Shown: positions 1 to 6,492 of the stretch, piece by piece
Position numbering within the stretch: position 1 is the first letter of the stretch
Layout of the letters: every line of letters begins with the position of its first letter
Source of the DNA: Clostridia bacterium
GTDB taxonomy: Bacteria; Bacillota; Clostridia; Oscillospirales; Acutalibacteraceae
NCBI GenBank assembly: GCA_017555765.1
Contig: JAFZFT010000126.1
Location: 1 to 32,408 of the forward strand
Direction: 5' to 3'
Length of the DNA: 32,408 nucleotides
Translations under genes and position numbers: made by a program
Notes under the pieces: generated by a model
What the model saw: the letters and a program-made list of their open reading frames with translations, nothing else
Told to the model about the DNA's origin: nothing
Database searches by the model: none

Positions 1-45
1 CATGCCGTAGGCAATTCATCTTACATCTCCTTCGGTGAGGGAGCT

Positions 46-106
46 TTGATAACCTTCCTCCCTGAGGAAGGTGGCAGCCGTCAGGCTGACGGAAGGAGTT
101 TATCAA
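46..106. repeat. Cruciform-like nested inverted repeat
   Basis: Outer arms TTGATAA (46-52) and TTATCAA (100-106) enclose two hairpins: CCTTCCT/AGGAAGG (53-59 with 65-71) and CCGTCAG/CTGACGG (78-84 with 86-92). The nesting resembles a small MITE or REP-type element. It has no open reading frame and no visible target duplication. Confidence 0.6.
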
Positions 107-228
107 CCTTACCATCAAAATACACCTCACCGTAAACTTGTTGAACCTCTCCGTCTTTGCCTACGGCAAATCCACCTCTCCTTTCAGGAGCGGCAGGATA
201 TCTTCACAGCCTGAATAGACCTGCTACC

Positions 229-316
229 GTAGGGACACGGCGTGCCGTGTCCGCTGACCTCACCACAAACCGCCACCTCACCCCAAACCCGTAGGGACCG
301 ACGTCCTCGGCGGTCC
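229..316. repeat. Two GTAGGG-type palindromic repeats
   Basis: GGACACGGC at 233-241 pairs perfectly with GCCGTGTCC at 244-252. A second copy of the same architecture begins GTAGGG at 291, with GGACCG (295-300) opposite CGGTCC (311-316). Both begin with GTAGGGA and end in a short spacer, like the GTAGGGGCGG copies at 1268 and 2401. The stems differ in sequence but keep pairing, which suggests selection or amplification on the hairpin form. Confidence 0.6.
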
Positions 317-371
317 GTTAACCCACCGTAAAATACCTCTCACGGCGACCGTTGACACCAACCGAATCTTC

Positions 372-400
372 TTGACATAAAATCAAATGGGTGATAATAT
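372..400 (+). promoter_or_regulatory. Probable sigma-A promoter of the orphan membrane gene at 460
   Basis: TTGACA at 372-377 is followed by a 17-nt spacer and TAATAT at 395-400 (GATAAT at 393-398 is an alternative -10 with a 15-nt spacer). About 45 bp around it recur near 2512-2555, upstream of another orphan gene, with only scattered differences. Confidence 0.55.
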
Positions 401-459
401 GAAATTACAAAAAAACAGGACGACATAATGTGCCGGTTTATGTAATGAAAGGATCTTCT

Positions 460-921
460 ATGATTGCGATTGTTTCGTTTGTTATACTGTTTCTGAGTTG
501 TGTGACGATTTTTAATGATATACAGCTTGATTTGCGCAAAAATCACAGCAGGACATATATAAAGAAAACAAATAAAGGCTTTTTTAATAAAGTGCTTTTT
601 CTTCCTTTTGTCAAAGAAATCAACAAGATTAAGTACGTTCTGTTGATTATAAGCTATGGCCTTGCTACTTTAGGCTTTGTATTACAAGCGTTATTGACAT
701 TTAATATCTTATCAGACGGCAATACGATAGTTCTTTTTCTGTTCAGAATAATGATAGCTTATTCGGTTGTGTTATTTATTTACAAAATGCTGATTAACAG
801 AATACTTATTGCAATGAATGAGAGCAAATCTGTGTTTATTGTGCTTATGTTGATTGTGATTTTTATTTATGTAGTTATTTTTCTTGTAGTGCCTATATTG
901 GGACGGCTTATAACACAATAA
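460..921 (+). CDS. Hypothetical membrane protein, 153 aa, four predicted TM segments
   Basis: I do not recognise the family. The reading frame is open from a GTG at 430, but ATG 460 is the better start because AAAGGA (448-453) lies 6 nt upstream. The protein has four hydrophobic stretches at roughly residues 2-20, 58-80, 87-110 and 125-148. A basic loop at about residues 26-42 probably faces the cytoplasm. No enzyme motif is visible. It is a single-gene transcription unit: promoter at 372-400 and strong terminator at 925-956. The composition is AT-rich (20 of 60 bases are G or C in 481-540), lower than the core genes later in the window, so recent acquisition is possible. An immunity, toxin-related or stress membrane protein cannot be excluded. 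Confidence 0.7.
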   Translation: MIAIVSFVILFLSCVTIFNDIQLDLRKNHSRTYIKKTNKGFFNKVLFLPFVKEINKIKYVLLIISYGLATLGFVLQALLTFNILSDGNTIVLFLFRIMIAYSVVLFIYKMLINRILIAMNESKSVFIVLMLIVIFIYVVIFLVVPILGRLITQ

Positions 922-924
922 AAC

Positions 925-956
925 AAACCCGCAGGATTTCACTTCTGCGGGTTTTC
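925..956 (+). terminator. Intrinsic terminator after the orphan membrane gene
   Basis: Stem AAACCCGCAG (925-934) pairs with CTGCGGGTTT (945-954) around a 10-nt loop, with the T-run at 952-955 overlapping the 3' arm. It begins 3 nt after the stop codon. Confidence 0.85.
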
Positions 957-963
957 TGTCTGT

Positions 964-1009
964 ACTCTGCGGCCTCAGCCTTTCTCCTTCATCAGCCTTC
1001 CCCGCAATT
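964..1009. repeat. Post-terminator repeat, copy 1 of 3
   Basis: The segment beginning ACTCTGCGGCC and ending CCTTCCCCGCAATT recurs at 1971-2016 and at 2973-3019. In each case it lies just after the terminator of a small orphan gene. Copies 1 and 3 are near-identical apart from a single-base insertion. Copy 2 differs in the middle. Confidence 0.7.
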
Positions 1010-1014
1010 CCGTT

Positions 1015-1093
1015 ACAATAGCACCGAAGGTGCCACTGAATCTTGGCTCGCCCTGAAAGGGGAGCTGTCGCCCGATAGGGTGACTGAGGGGTC
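1015..1093. repeat. Partial tandem unit of the 129-bp intergenic repeat
   Basis: It starts with the same bases as the 129-bp element (CAATAGCACCGAAGG... through CTGAATCTTG). It then diverges into a CCCTGAAAGG/GGAGCTGTCGCCCGATAGGG hairpin segment, and the full unit restarts at 1094. The preceding 994-1045 segment is identical to 2001-2052. This suggests that one unit inserted into, or recombined with, another. Confidence 0.65.
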
Positions 1094-1222
1094 CAATAGC
1101 ACCGAAGGTGCCACTGAATCTTGCCGTCCCTGAAAGGTAATTCCCTCTGTTAGAGGGAGTGTCACGAAGTGACGAGGGTGTGCCGGTTTTCGGAGAAAAA
1201 GGGGGACCGCGTCAGCGGTGGA
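1094..1222. repeat. 129-bp intergenic repeat, copy A
   Basis: I compared it base by base with 2023-2151 and found no mismatch across 129 bp. It contains the hairpins CCCTCTGTTAGAGGG and GTCACGAAGTGAC. A minus-strand open frame of 126 codons crosses it but is repeat-derived and lacks protein-like composition. The type resembles palindromic intergenic repeats seen in gut Clostridia genomes (general knowledge, not searched). Confidence 0.85.
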
Positions 1223-1267
1223 TGAGTACGACACACCCTCACCACAAACCACCTCTCTCCTCAATCC

Positions 1268-1291
1268 TGTAGGGGCGGCCATCGGCCGTCC
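1268..1291. repeat. GTAGGGGCGG palindromic repeat, copy 1
   Basis: This 24-bp unit, TGTAGGGGCGGCC followed by ATCGGCCGTCC, is identical to 2401-2424. GGGCGGCC pairs with GGCCGTCC allowing one G-T pair. The -35 box of the next promoter lies 18 nt downstream, the same relation as in copy 2. Confidence 0.75.
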
Positions 1292-1309
1292 GCCTGAATG
1301 TTGTGTTTG

Positions 1310-1338
1310 TTGACAAAGCTTTTGTTTTGTGGTATATT
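1310..1338 (+). promoter_or_regulatory. Strong sigma-A promoter for the lipoprotein gene
   Basis: TTGACA (1310-1315), a 17-nt spacer, then TATATT (1333-1338). The expected start of transcription is near 1345, about 29 nt before the ATG. Confidence 0.8.
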
Positions 1339-1373
1339 GAAACCGCAAGATAATAGGTTTGGAGGCAAATATA

Positions 1374-1874
1374 ATGAAAAAAATATTTGTCATTGTGTTA
1401 GTGTGCGCTATGTTGTTTTTATTTAGCGGTTGCGATAACAGTAAATATTTCGAAGATATAGAGGATTACAATGAAGTGTGGGAACTTTCGGGTTATGGAG
1501 CTAAAGAAGATGGTGCTCTGCCGATTTTTCCGTCGGAAATAAAAGGCTTAGATGTTATAGACTTCTATTGTAAGTATAGAGAAAAGCTACCGTTAGGGGA
1601 AGAAATACAGGTTTATCTGCAAGTAAGATACGATGATAGCGAAGCTTTTGAAAAGGAGAATGAAAGATTGATAACTGTAGCACGCTCGTGTGATGAGCTT
1701 TTTGATAATACAGATTTATCAGCTTTTTGCGTTCAGTCAGGTGAGGGCTATATGTGGGAGTATTCTTTGGCAGATGACATTAAATCAGAAATATATTATA
1801 TTTTCGTTAAAGATATACCAAAGAGTGAAATCCTTTTTGATAGCAAACTGTTACCGAAGGAATATGATTATTAA
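1374..1874 (+). CDS. Hypothetical lipoprotein, 166 aa
   Basis: I do not recognise the family. ATG 1374 is chosen because GGAGG (1361-1365) lies 8 nt upstream; the frame is open a few codons further. Residues 1-19 form a signal peptide (MKK, hydrophobic core, then FSGC), and Cys20 is the predicted lipidated residue, so the mature protein should be anchored on the outer face of the membrane. The mature part is acidic and rich in Asp, Glu and Tyr, and no enzymatic motif is seen. It has its own promoter (1310-1338) and terminator (1915-1955) and is flanked on both sides by identical 129-bp repeats. Base composition is AT-rich, as in the neighbouring orphan genes. A substrate-binding or immunity-type surface lipoprotein is possible but unsupported. 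Confidence 0.75.
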   Translation: MKKIFVIVLVCAMLFLFSGCDNSKYFEDIEDYNEVWELSGYGAKEDGALPIFPSEIKGLDVIDFYCKYREKLPLGEEIQVYLQVRYDDSEAFEKENERLITVARSCDELFDNTDLSAFCVQSGEGYMWEYSLADDIKSEIYYIFVKDIPKSEILFDSKLLPKEYDY

Positions 1875-1878
1875 ACCA

Positions 1879-1899
1879 TCAGGTAACGATATTACCTGA
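1879..1899 (+). other. Hairpin without T-run after the lipoprotein stop
   Basis: TCAGGTAA (1879-1886) pairs with TTACCTGA (1892-1899) around a 5-nt loop. No U-tract follows, so it probably stabilises the mRNA end rather than terminating. Confidence 0.45.
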
Positions 1900-1914
1900 A
1901 AACTAAAAATATTT

Positions 1915-1955
1915 AGCCTCAGCTGCGGTCAATCCGTCAGCCGAGGCTCTTTTCA
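1915..1955 (+). terminator. Intrinsic terminator of the lipoprotein gene
   Basis: AGCCTC (1915-1920) pairs with GAGGCT (1943-1948), and inner GCTG/CAGC extends the stem past one mismatch. TCTTTT follows. The 3' arm and tail (GTCAGCCGAGGCTCTTTTCATATA) are shared with the terminator at 2918-2958. Confidence 0.7.
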
Positions 1956-1970
1956 TATATTCTGTGGTCA

Positions 1971-2016
1971 TTCTGCGGCCTCAGCCCTTCCGTTTCGCCG
2001 AGCCTTCCCCGCAATT
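1971..2016. repeat. Post-terminator repeat, copy 2 of 3
   Basis: It has the same start (TTCTGCGGCCTCAGCC) and end (CCTTCCCCGCAATT) as 964-1009, with a divergent middle (CTTCCGTTTCGCCGAG). It runs directly into the second 129-bp repeat. Confidence 0.6.
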
Positions 2017-2022
2017 CCGTTA

Positions 2023-2151
2023 CAATAGCACCGAAGGTGCCACTGAATCTTGCCGTCCCTGAAAGGTAATTCCCTCTGTTAGAGGGAGTGTCACGAAGTG
2101 ACGAGGGTGTGCCGGTTTTCGGAGAAAAAGGGGGACCGCGTCAGCGGTGGA
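2023..2151. repeat. 129-bp intergenic repeat, copy B
   Basis: It is identical by eye to 1094-1222 over all 129 positions and in the same orientation. The two copies bracket the lipoprotein gene, so recombination between them would delete the whole 1374-1874 cassette with its promoter. Confidence 0.85.
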
Positions 2152-2400
2152 AGGGTTCAGCACCCCCACCGCAAAATACCCCATACTGCAAATTGTGTCG
2201 GATAAAACTTTAATTTTAATGTGATTATTTTATAATATCTGTATCTGCCCGAAATCTTTACCGCGGGCGAGTGTGTATCGGCAAACTGCTCGGGTCGCCG
2301 TGGACGTCGACCCCAACAACCGCCTGCTTTAAAACCTCCGTTGGGACACGGGTTGCGGTGTCCGCTGACTCTAACCGCAAAATACACCTGGTGTTAAAAC
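2152..2400. other. Intergenic spacer with degenerate palindromes, no gene
   Basis: Short open frames here cross repeat-like sequence and lack ribosome binding sites. The recognisable content is degenerate GTAGGG-family palindromes, such as GGGTCGCCGTGGACGTCGACCCC around 2284-2310 and GGGACACGGGTTGCGGTGTCC around 2342-2362. An AT-rich patch at 2205-2240 could hold a cryptic promoter. Confidence 0.5.
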
Positions 2401-2424
2401 TGTAGGGGCGGCCATCGGCCGTCC
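2401..2424. repeat. GTAGGGGCGG palindromic repeat, copy 2
   Basis: It is identical to 1268-1291 over 24 bp and again ends 18 nt upstream of a TTGACA box (2443-2448). Confidence 0.75.
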
Positions 2425-2442
2425 ATTTGTATCGTGGTTTTC

Positions 2443-2471
2443 TTGACAAGACTCTTGATTTATGATAGATT
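2443..2471 (+). promoter_or_regulatory. Possible sigma-A promoter, distal
   Basis: TTGACA (2443-2448), a 17-nt spacer, then TAGATT (2466-2471). It sits at the same distance from a GTAGGGGCGG repeat as the lipoprotein promoter does. Confidence 0.5.
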
Positions 2472-2516
2472 AGATTATACCTCTAACGGCTATCACTGGC
2501 ACCTGACCGATTCTTC

Positions 2517-2545
2517 TTGATATAAAATCGAACAGATGATAATAT
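2517..2545 (+). promoter_or_regulatory. Possible sigma-A promoter, proximal; duplicate of 372-400
   Basis: TTGATA (2517-2522), a 17-nt spacer, then TAATAT (2540-2545). The surrounding bases (CTTCTTGA.ATAAAATC and GATAATATGAAA) match those around 372-400. Confidence 0.55.
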
Positions 2546-2580
2546 GAAACTGCTAAATATAATATTCGAGGTTGTGTAAT

Positions 2581-2889
2581 ATGAACATCAGCAACAAAAC
2601 TTTAAGACTTATAAGAATAACATCAGGAATACTTTCTTGTTTGATGATCCCATTAGCTTATTTCAGAGTGCTTCCGAGTCAGGTGTGCTTTTTCGCAATG
2701 GCGGTATTTTTCGCGGTGAGTATTATTTTAGGCTTTGTTTCAGATTCGCGTAAAGTGAAAGAGTACAGCACCAAAGGTGACACATGGAGCAAGGTTAAAA
2801 GATTCGGAATAATATCAAATAATGCTTGGTTTCTTTTTGGGGTGGTCTTACTTTTGGTTGTGTTAATACTCAGAGCAATTATCGGATAA
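2581..2889 (+). CDS. Hypothetical small membrane protein, 102 aa, three TM segments
   Basis: The family is not recognised. ATG 2581 is preferred over an upstream TTG because GAGG (2568-2571) lies 9 nt before it. Three hydrophobic segments are visible: about residues 12-30, 35-55 and 80-100. A charged loop between the second and third contains SDSRKVKEYSTKGDTWSKVK and is probably cytoplasmic. The gene is monocistronic, with two candidate promoters upstream and a terminator at 2918-2958. It shares its upstream repeats and terminator sequence with the neighbouring orphan genes but shows no obvious protein similarity to either. Confidence 0.7.
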   Translation: MNISNKTLRLIRITSGILSCLMIPLAYFRVLPSQVCFFAMAVFFAVSIILGFVSDSRKVKEYSTKGDTWSKVKRFGIISNNAWFLFGVVLLLVVLILRAIIG

Positions 2890-2917
2890 TCAATAAGAAT
2901 TCAACTTAATAAACTTA

Positions 2918-2958
2918 AGCCTCGGTTCCGATTAACTCGTCAGCCGAGGCTCTTTTCA
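2918..2958 (+). terminator. Terminator of the small membrane gene, possibly bidirectional
   Basis: AGCCTCGG (2918-2925) pairs with CCGAGGCT (2944-2951), followed by CTTTTCAT. On the minus strand the hairpin is followed by TTAAGTTT, so it may also stop transcripts coming from topB. Confidence 0.75.
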
Positions 2959-2972
2959 TATAATCAGCGTTT

Positions 2973-3019
2973 ACTCTGCGGCCATCAGCCTTTCTCTTTC
3001 ATCAACCTTCCCCGCAATT
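2973..3019. repeat. Post-terminator repeat, copy 3 of 3
   Basis: It matches 964-1009 except for an inserted A (GGCCATCAGCC) and a few substitutions. It marks the right-hand boundary of the repeat-rich region before topB. Confidence 0.65.
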
Positions 3020-3048
3020 GCGCATTGCGCATCGCGAATTGCGAATCG
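3012..3048. repeat. GCAATTGCG-type imperfect palindrome after topB
   Basis: Overlapping GCGCAATT/AATTGCG words form an imperfect inverted repeat immediately after the topB stop codon. It has no T-run on either strand. Confidence 0.5.
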
Positions 3049-3049
3049 A

Positions 3050-5218
3050 CTAAAATCCTTTCAGCAAATCTGCAAAGGGATTATTCTTCTCTTCCTTCTT
3101 CTGCTGATTTTCCTGCTTTCTCATATAGCTGAGCACGTCAGCCTTGCCTGCGCCTGCCTGCTCTTTTCTCTTCTGGAATTCTGTGAGCTTTTCACGGTAG
3201 CCGCATACACAACAGAACATCTTTTTGTCACCCTCACCGCGAAGCTCCATCTTCTTGTGACAGTCGGGGCAGCGTGCGTTTGTGACCTGAGTGAGTCCCT
3301 TGCGGTAGCCGCATTCTCTGTCCTGACAGATGAGCATTTTACCCTTTTTGCCGTTGACCTCGAGCATATATTTTCCGCAAACGGGGCAGGCAGTACGGGT
3401 AAGGTTATCGTGAGCGTACCTTGCGTCCGAGGCAATAACCATTGAAACGAGCGAGGTGGAGTAGTCTCTCATATCCTTGATGAATTTCTTCTGGTCGGCA
3501 GTACCCTTTGAAATGTTCTGAAGCTGTTGCTCCCATTTAGCGGTCAGCTCCGCACTCTTGAGGTCAGCGGGTACAATGCTTATGAGCTGCTTGCCCTTTG
3601 CAGTTGGGTGAATTTCCTTGCCCACACGCTCGATAGAGAAGTTATCGAAAAGCTTTTCTATTATATCAGCTCTTGTTGCGGGGGTGCCGAGACCGCTTGT
3701 CTGATTTATGACAGCCTTGAGATTCTTATCCTCAATCTGCTTTGAGGGATTCTCCATAGCTGAAAGAAGTGTCGCTTCGGTGTATCTTGCGGGCGGTCTT
3801 GTCTTGCCCTCGGTGATTTTGGTGCTCATTACGGGAAGAGACATACCTTCCTTGAGTACGGGGAGAGACTGTGAGCGGTTTTCCGCCTCGTCCTCATCAT
3901 CGTCCTCGTCAGCATTGCCGTAAAATTCCTTCCATCCCATAGCCTTAGGAGTCTTACCCTTTGCGAAGAAGCTGTTACCTTCGATATCGATTTCAACCTT
4001 CACCTCATCGTACTCATAAGGTGCGGAAAGTACTGCGAAGAAGCGGCGGACAACAAGGTCGTATATGTTTCTCTCGTCGAAGCTGAGCTTCTGAAGATTC
4101 GGTGACTGCTCCGTGGGGATAATAGCATGGTGGTCGGTAACCTTTGCATTGTTTACGATATACTTTGTTTCGATTTTTCCTCTTGCAAGACCCATAGCCC
4201 ATTTTGAATAGGGACCTACTGCGGCGGCACGGAGTCTTTCGGGTATAGTAGCAACAATATCGTCGGTTATGTAACGTGAATCGGTACGGGGGTAGGTGAG
4301 TACCTTGTGATACTCATAAAGGCTCTGCATAAGTGAAAGAGTCTGCTTTGCACTGTAGCCGTACTTTTTGTTGGCATCTCTCTGAAGCTCTGTAAGGTCA
4401 TAAGCGGCGGGAGGTGCCTGCTTTTTACTGCTTTTTTCAAGCTTTGCAACCTTACCGCTCTTGTTTTTGATTGCATTTTCAATCTTCTCTGCAAATTCAC
4501 GGTCGGAGAAGCGGGTGTTACCCTTCTTGTCACGGAAGGTAGCTTTGAATCCGTTGAAATACGCCTGAAGAGTGTAGTAAGTCTTCGGCTTGAAGTTCTG
4601 AATTTCCTCTTCTCTTGCGACAATGAGAGCGAGAGTAGGAGTCTGCACACGACCCGCTGAAAGTGAAGCGTTATATTTGCAGGTGAGGGCTCTTGTGGTG
4701 TTGAGACCTACGAGCCAGTCTGCTTCAGCTCTTGCCTGAGCGGATTTATATAAGTTATCGTAATCCTTGGCGGGCTTGAGATTTTTAAAGCCGTCCTTGA
4801 TTGCCTTGTCGGTCTGTGATGAAATCCAAAGACGGTAGGCGGGCTTCTTACAGCCTGCCTTTGTCATAATCCAACGTGCAACCAATTCACCCTCACGTCC
4901 CGCATCGGTTGCGATAACGAGGGAATCAACATCGGGTCGCTTCATAAGTGCAGATACCGCTCTGTACTGCTTGGAGGTCTGCTTGATGATAACAAGCTTC
5001 ATTTTGTCGGGGAGCATCGGAAGATCGTCCATCTCCCACTTTTTATATCTTTCGTCGTAAGCGTCCGGGTCTGCGAGAGTTACAAGGTGTCCGAGAGCCC
5101 ATGTGATGATGTATTTGTCACCGATGATGCATCCGTCACCCTTACCCTTGCAGCCGAGCACTCTTGCGATGTCTCTTGCTACGGAAGGCTTTTCCGCAAG
5201 AACTAATTGTTTTCCCAT
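3050..5218 (-). CDS. topB: DNA topoisomerase III (type IA)
   Basis: Type IA topoisomerase that passes single strands through a transient 5'-phosphotyrosyl break, decatenating and resolving recombination intermediates. The 722-aa protein opens with a Toprim domain (EKPS at 9-12, DAGREGE at 105-111). The active-site tyrosine is Tyr309 in LTYPRTDSRYI, and SAGRVQTPTLALI (188-200) is also characteristic. The last ~110 residues carry zinc-ribbon cysteines (CPVCG, CQDRECGYRKG, CPDCHKK, CCVCGYREK), typical of Firmicutes TopB and longer than the minimal enzyme. GAGG lies 9 nt before the ATG. It is third in a minus-strand operon, 11 nt after the M16 gene stop. An acidic DEDDDEDEAEN run lies near residue 435, where a surface loop is expected. 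Confidence 0.95.
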   Translation of the reverse strand: MGKQLVLAEKPSVARDIARVLGCKGKGDGCIIGDKYIITWALGHLVTLADPDAYDERYKKWEMDDLPMLPDKMKLVIIKQTSKQYRAVSALMKRPDVDSLVIATDAGREGELVARWIMTKAGCKKPAYRLWISSQTDKAIKDGFKNLKPAKDYDNLYKSAQARAEADWLVGLNTTRALTCKYNASLSAGRVQTPTLALIVAREEEIQNFKPKTYYTLQAYFNGFKATFRDKKGNTRFSDREFAEKIENAIKNKSGKVAKLEKSSKKQAPPAAYDLTELQRDANKKYGYSAKQTLSLMQSLYEYHKVLTYPRTDSRYITDDIVATIPERLRAAAVGPYSKWAMGLARGKIETKYIVNNAKVTDHHAIIPTEQSPNLQKLSFDERNIYDLVVRRFFAVLSAPYEYDEVKVEIDIEGNSFFAKGKTPKAMGWKEFYGNADEDDDEDEAENRSQSLPVLKEGMSLPVMSTKITEGKTRPPARYTEATLLSAMENPSKQIEDKNLKAVINQTSGLGTPATRADIIEKLFDNFSIERVGKEIHPTAKGKQLISIVPADLKSAELTAKWEQQLQNISKGTADQKKFIKDMRDYSTSLVSMVIASDARYAHDNLTRTACPVCGKYMLEVNGKKGKMLICQDRECGYRKGLTQVTNARCPDCHKKMELRGEGDKKMFCCVCGYREKLTEFQKRKEQAGAGKADVLSYMRKQENQQKKEEKNNPFADLLKGF

Positions 5219-5229
5219 AGTGTTTTACC

Positions 5230-6492
5230 TCATTTAATAACTGAAAGGCAGCAGCCTTTTTCGTTGAATTTTTCTCTGATTACAGCTTCAACCTCAGCTT
5301 TTGCAACGGACTTATAAAGGTCGAGAGTATCAAAAAGACCGAAGCCGTTGAAGTAGCTGTCAACGAGGTTGTTTGCAAGTGAATCCGTATCGTTGAAGAG
5401 GAATACATCCCTGCCGTACATTCTCTTTAGAGAGATTTCGAAGTCCTCGTCAGAAATCCCCTCAGACTGAAGTCTCTTAATCTCTGCGGCAATTTCGTTT
5501 CGTACCTTTTCAGGATTGTTGCTTTCACCGCTGATGAGAAGACAGGAGAAGCCTCTGCCATTGAAATATTCCTTACCGAAGCTGCCGTTGATAAGTCCTT
5601 CATCGAGGAGTCTGCAATAAAGAGGGGAGACCTTACTCAGAAGTACATCGAGAGCAAGGTTGGTGATAAGATTATCCCTTACAGTATCCTTTTCGACGGG
5701 TATACATTTATATCCGATAGCGAATTTCGGCATGTCAACACCCATATCCTCCTCGGTGTAATCAGTTACCGCACTGTCACTTTCCTCAGGAATAATCTGC
5801 TCGTAATAAACGGGTTCTTCCTTCTTGAGTACCTTATCCGCAATTGCGATAACCTCATCCTTTTTTACATTACCCGCAACGGCAAGAGCCATGTTGGAGT
5901 TGTTATAGAAGGTGCGGTAGCAGGAGTAAAGAAGCTCTGCATTGATTTCTGCGATTGATTCAACAGTACCCGCAATGTCGATGCGTACGGGATTATTATG
6001 ATAAAGACCTCTGAGCAGATTGAAAAGCACCTGCCAGTCGGGGTCATCCTGATACATTCTGATTTCCTGACCGATGATACCCTGCTCCTTGAGTACTGTT
6101 TCCTCAGTGAAATAGGGAGCCTTTACAAAGTCGAGAAGAATTTCGAGATTTTCCTGCCAGTTGTCCGCACACTGGAAAAGATAGCAGGTGCGGTCGAAGG
6201 AGGTGAATGCATTTGCAGATGCACCGGTCTTGGCAAAACGCTCAAAGGCATCAAGCTCCTCGCTTTCGAAAAGCTTATGCTCAAGAAAATGTGCAATACC
6301 CTCGGGTACGCTTGTATAGCTTTCCTCACCCTTTATTCTGAAGCAGGTATCAACAGAGCCGTACTTTGTTCCGAACATTGCAAATGTACCCGAATAGTCA
6401 GGCTTTTCCATAACGAAAATCTTAAGTCCCGAGGCGTGGTCGATTTCATAGTACTCTTCGCCTAAAAGTTCATTTTTAATAAGCTTTTCCAT
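5230..6492 (-). CDS. M16 family peptidase, catalytic subunit (YmfH-like)
   Basis: Zinc metallopeptidase of the pitrilysin/insulinase family, probably cytoplasmic (no signal peptide). The inverted zinc motif HFLEH (His68, Glu71, His72) is present, with the third ligand expected in LKEQGIIGQEIRMYQDD about 75 residues later. At 420 aa it has the usual length of a two-repeat M16B half. It follows the partner M16 gene with no intergenic base: the partner stop is at 6493-6495 and this ATG at 6490-6492. That arrangement suggests translational coupling and heterodimer formation, as in Bacillus YmfF/YmfH. It lacks the C-terminal R/Y pair, which the partner supplies. The physiological substrate is unknown. 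Some relatives process peptides or bacteriocins, but no precursor gene is evident nearby. Confidence 0.88.
   Translation of the reverse strand: MEKLIKNELLGEEYYEIDHASGLKIFVMEKPDYSGTFAMFGTKYGSVDTCFRIKGEESYTSVPEGIAHFLEHKLFESEELDAFERFAKTGASANAFTSFDRTCYLFQCADNWQENLEILLDFVKAPYFTEETVLKEQGIIGQEIRMYQDDPDWQVLFNLLRGLYHNNPVRIDIAGTVESIAEINAELLYSCYRTFYNNSNMALAVAGNVKKDEVIAIADKVLKKEEPVYYEQIIPEESDSAVTDYTEEDMGVDMPKFAIGYKCIPVEKDTVRDNLITNLALDVLLSKVSPLYCRLLDEGLINGSFGKEYFNGRGFSCLLISGESNNPEKVRNEIAAEIKRLQSEGISDEDFEISLKRMYGRDVFLFNDTDSLANNLVDSYFNGFGLFDTLDLYKSVAKAEVEAVIREKFNEKGCCLSVIK

Larger units (their letters stand above)
1..368. other. Repeat-rich intergenic region, no gene seen
   Basis: No convincing coding sequence lies here. 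The stretch is made of nested inverted repeats: 46-106 (cruciform-like), 233-252 (9-bp arms, 2-nt loop) and 291-316 (GTAGGGACCG-type). Between them is low-complexity C-rich sequence with repeated CACCTCACC and CACCGTAAA words. The same word families recur at 1240-1300 and 2160-2425, so this looks like the left-hand member of a set of intergenic repeat clusters. The cluster may extend beyond the window edge. Confidence 0.7.

Noticed and set aside
1013-1393. Minus-strand open frame crossing the repeat cluster
   Set aside because: Made of repeat sequence with internal peptide duplication (QDSVAPSVLLDPS-type), a by-product of the duplicated units.
1015-2151. CRISPR array made from the repeats
   Set aside because: Units are long (79-129 bp), irregularly spaced, palindromic and flank genes; no regularly spaced unique spacers and no cas genes.
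1-3049. Complete insertion sequence or integrative element
   Set aside because: No transposase, integrase or terminal repeat with target duplication could be found; only non-coding repeats are visible.
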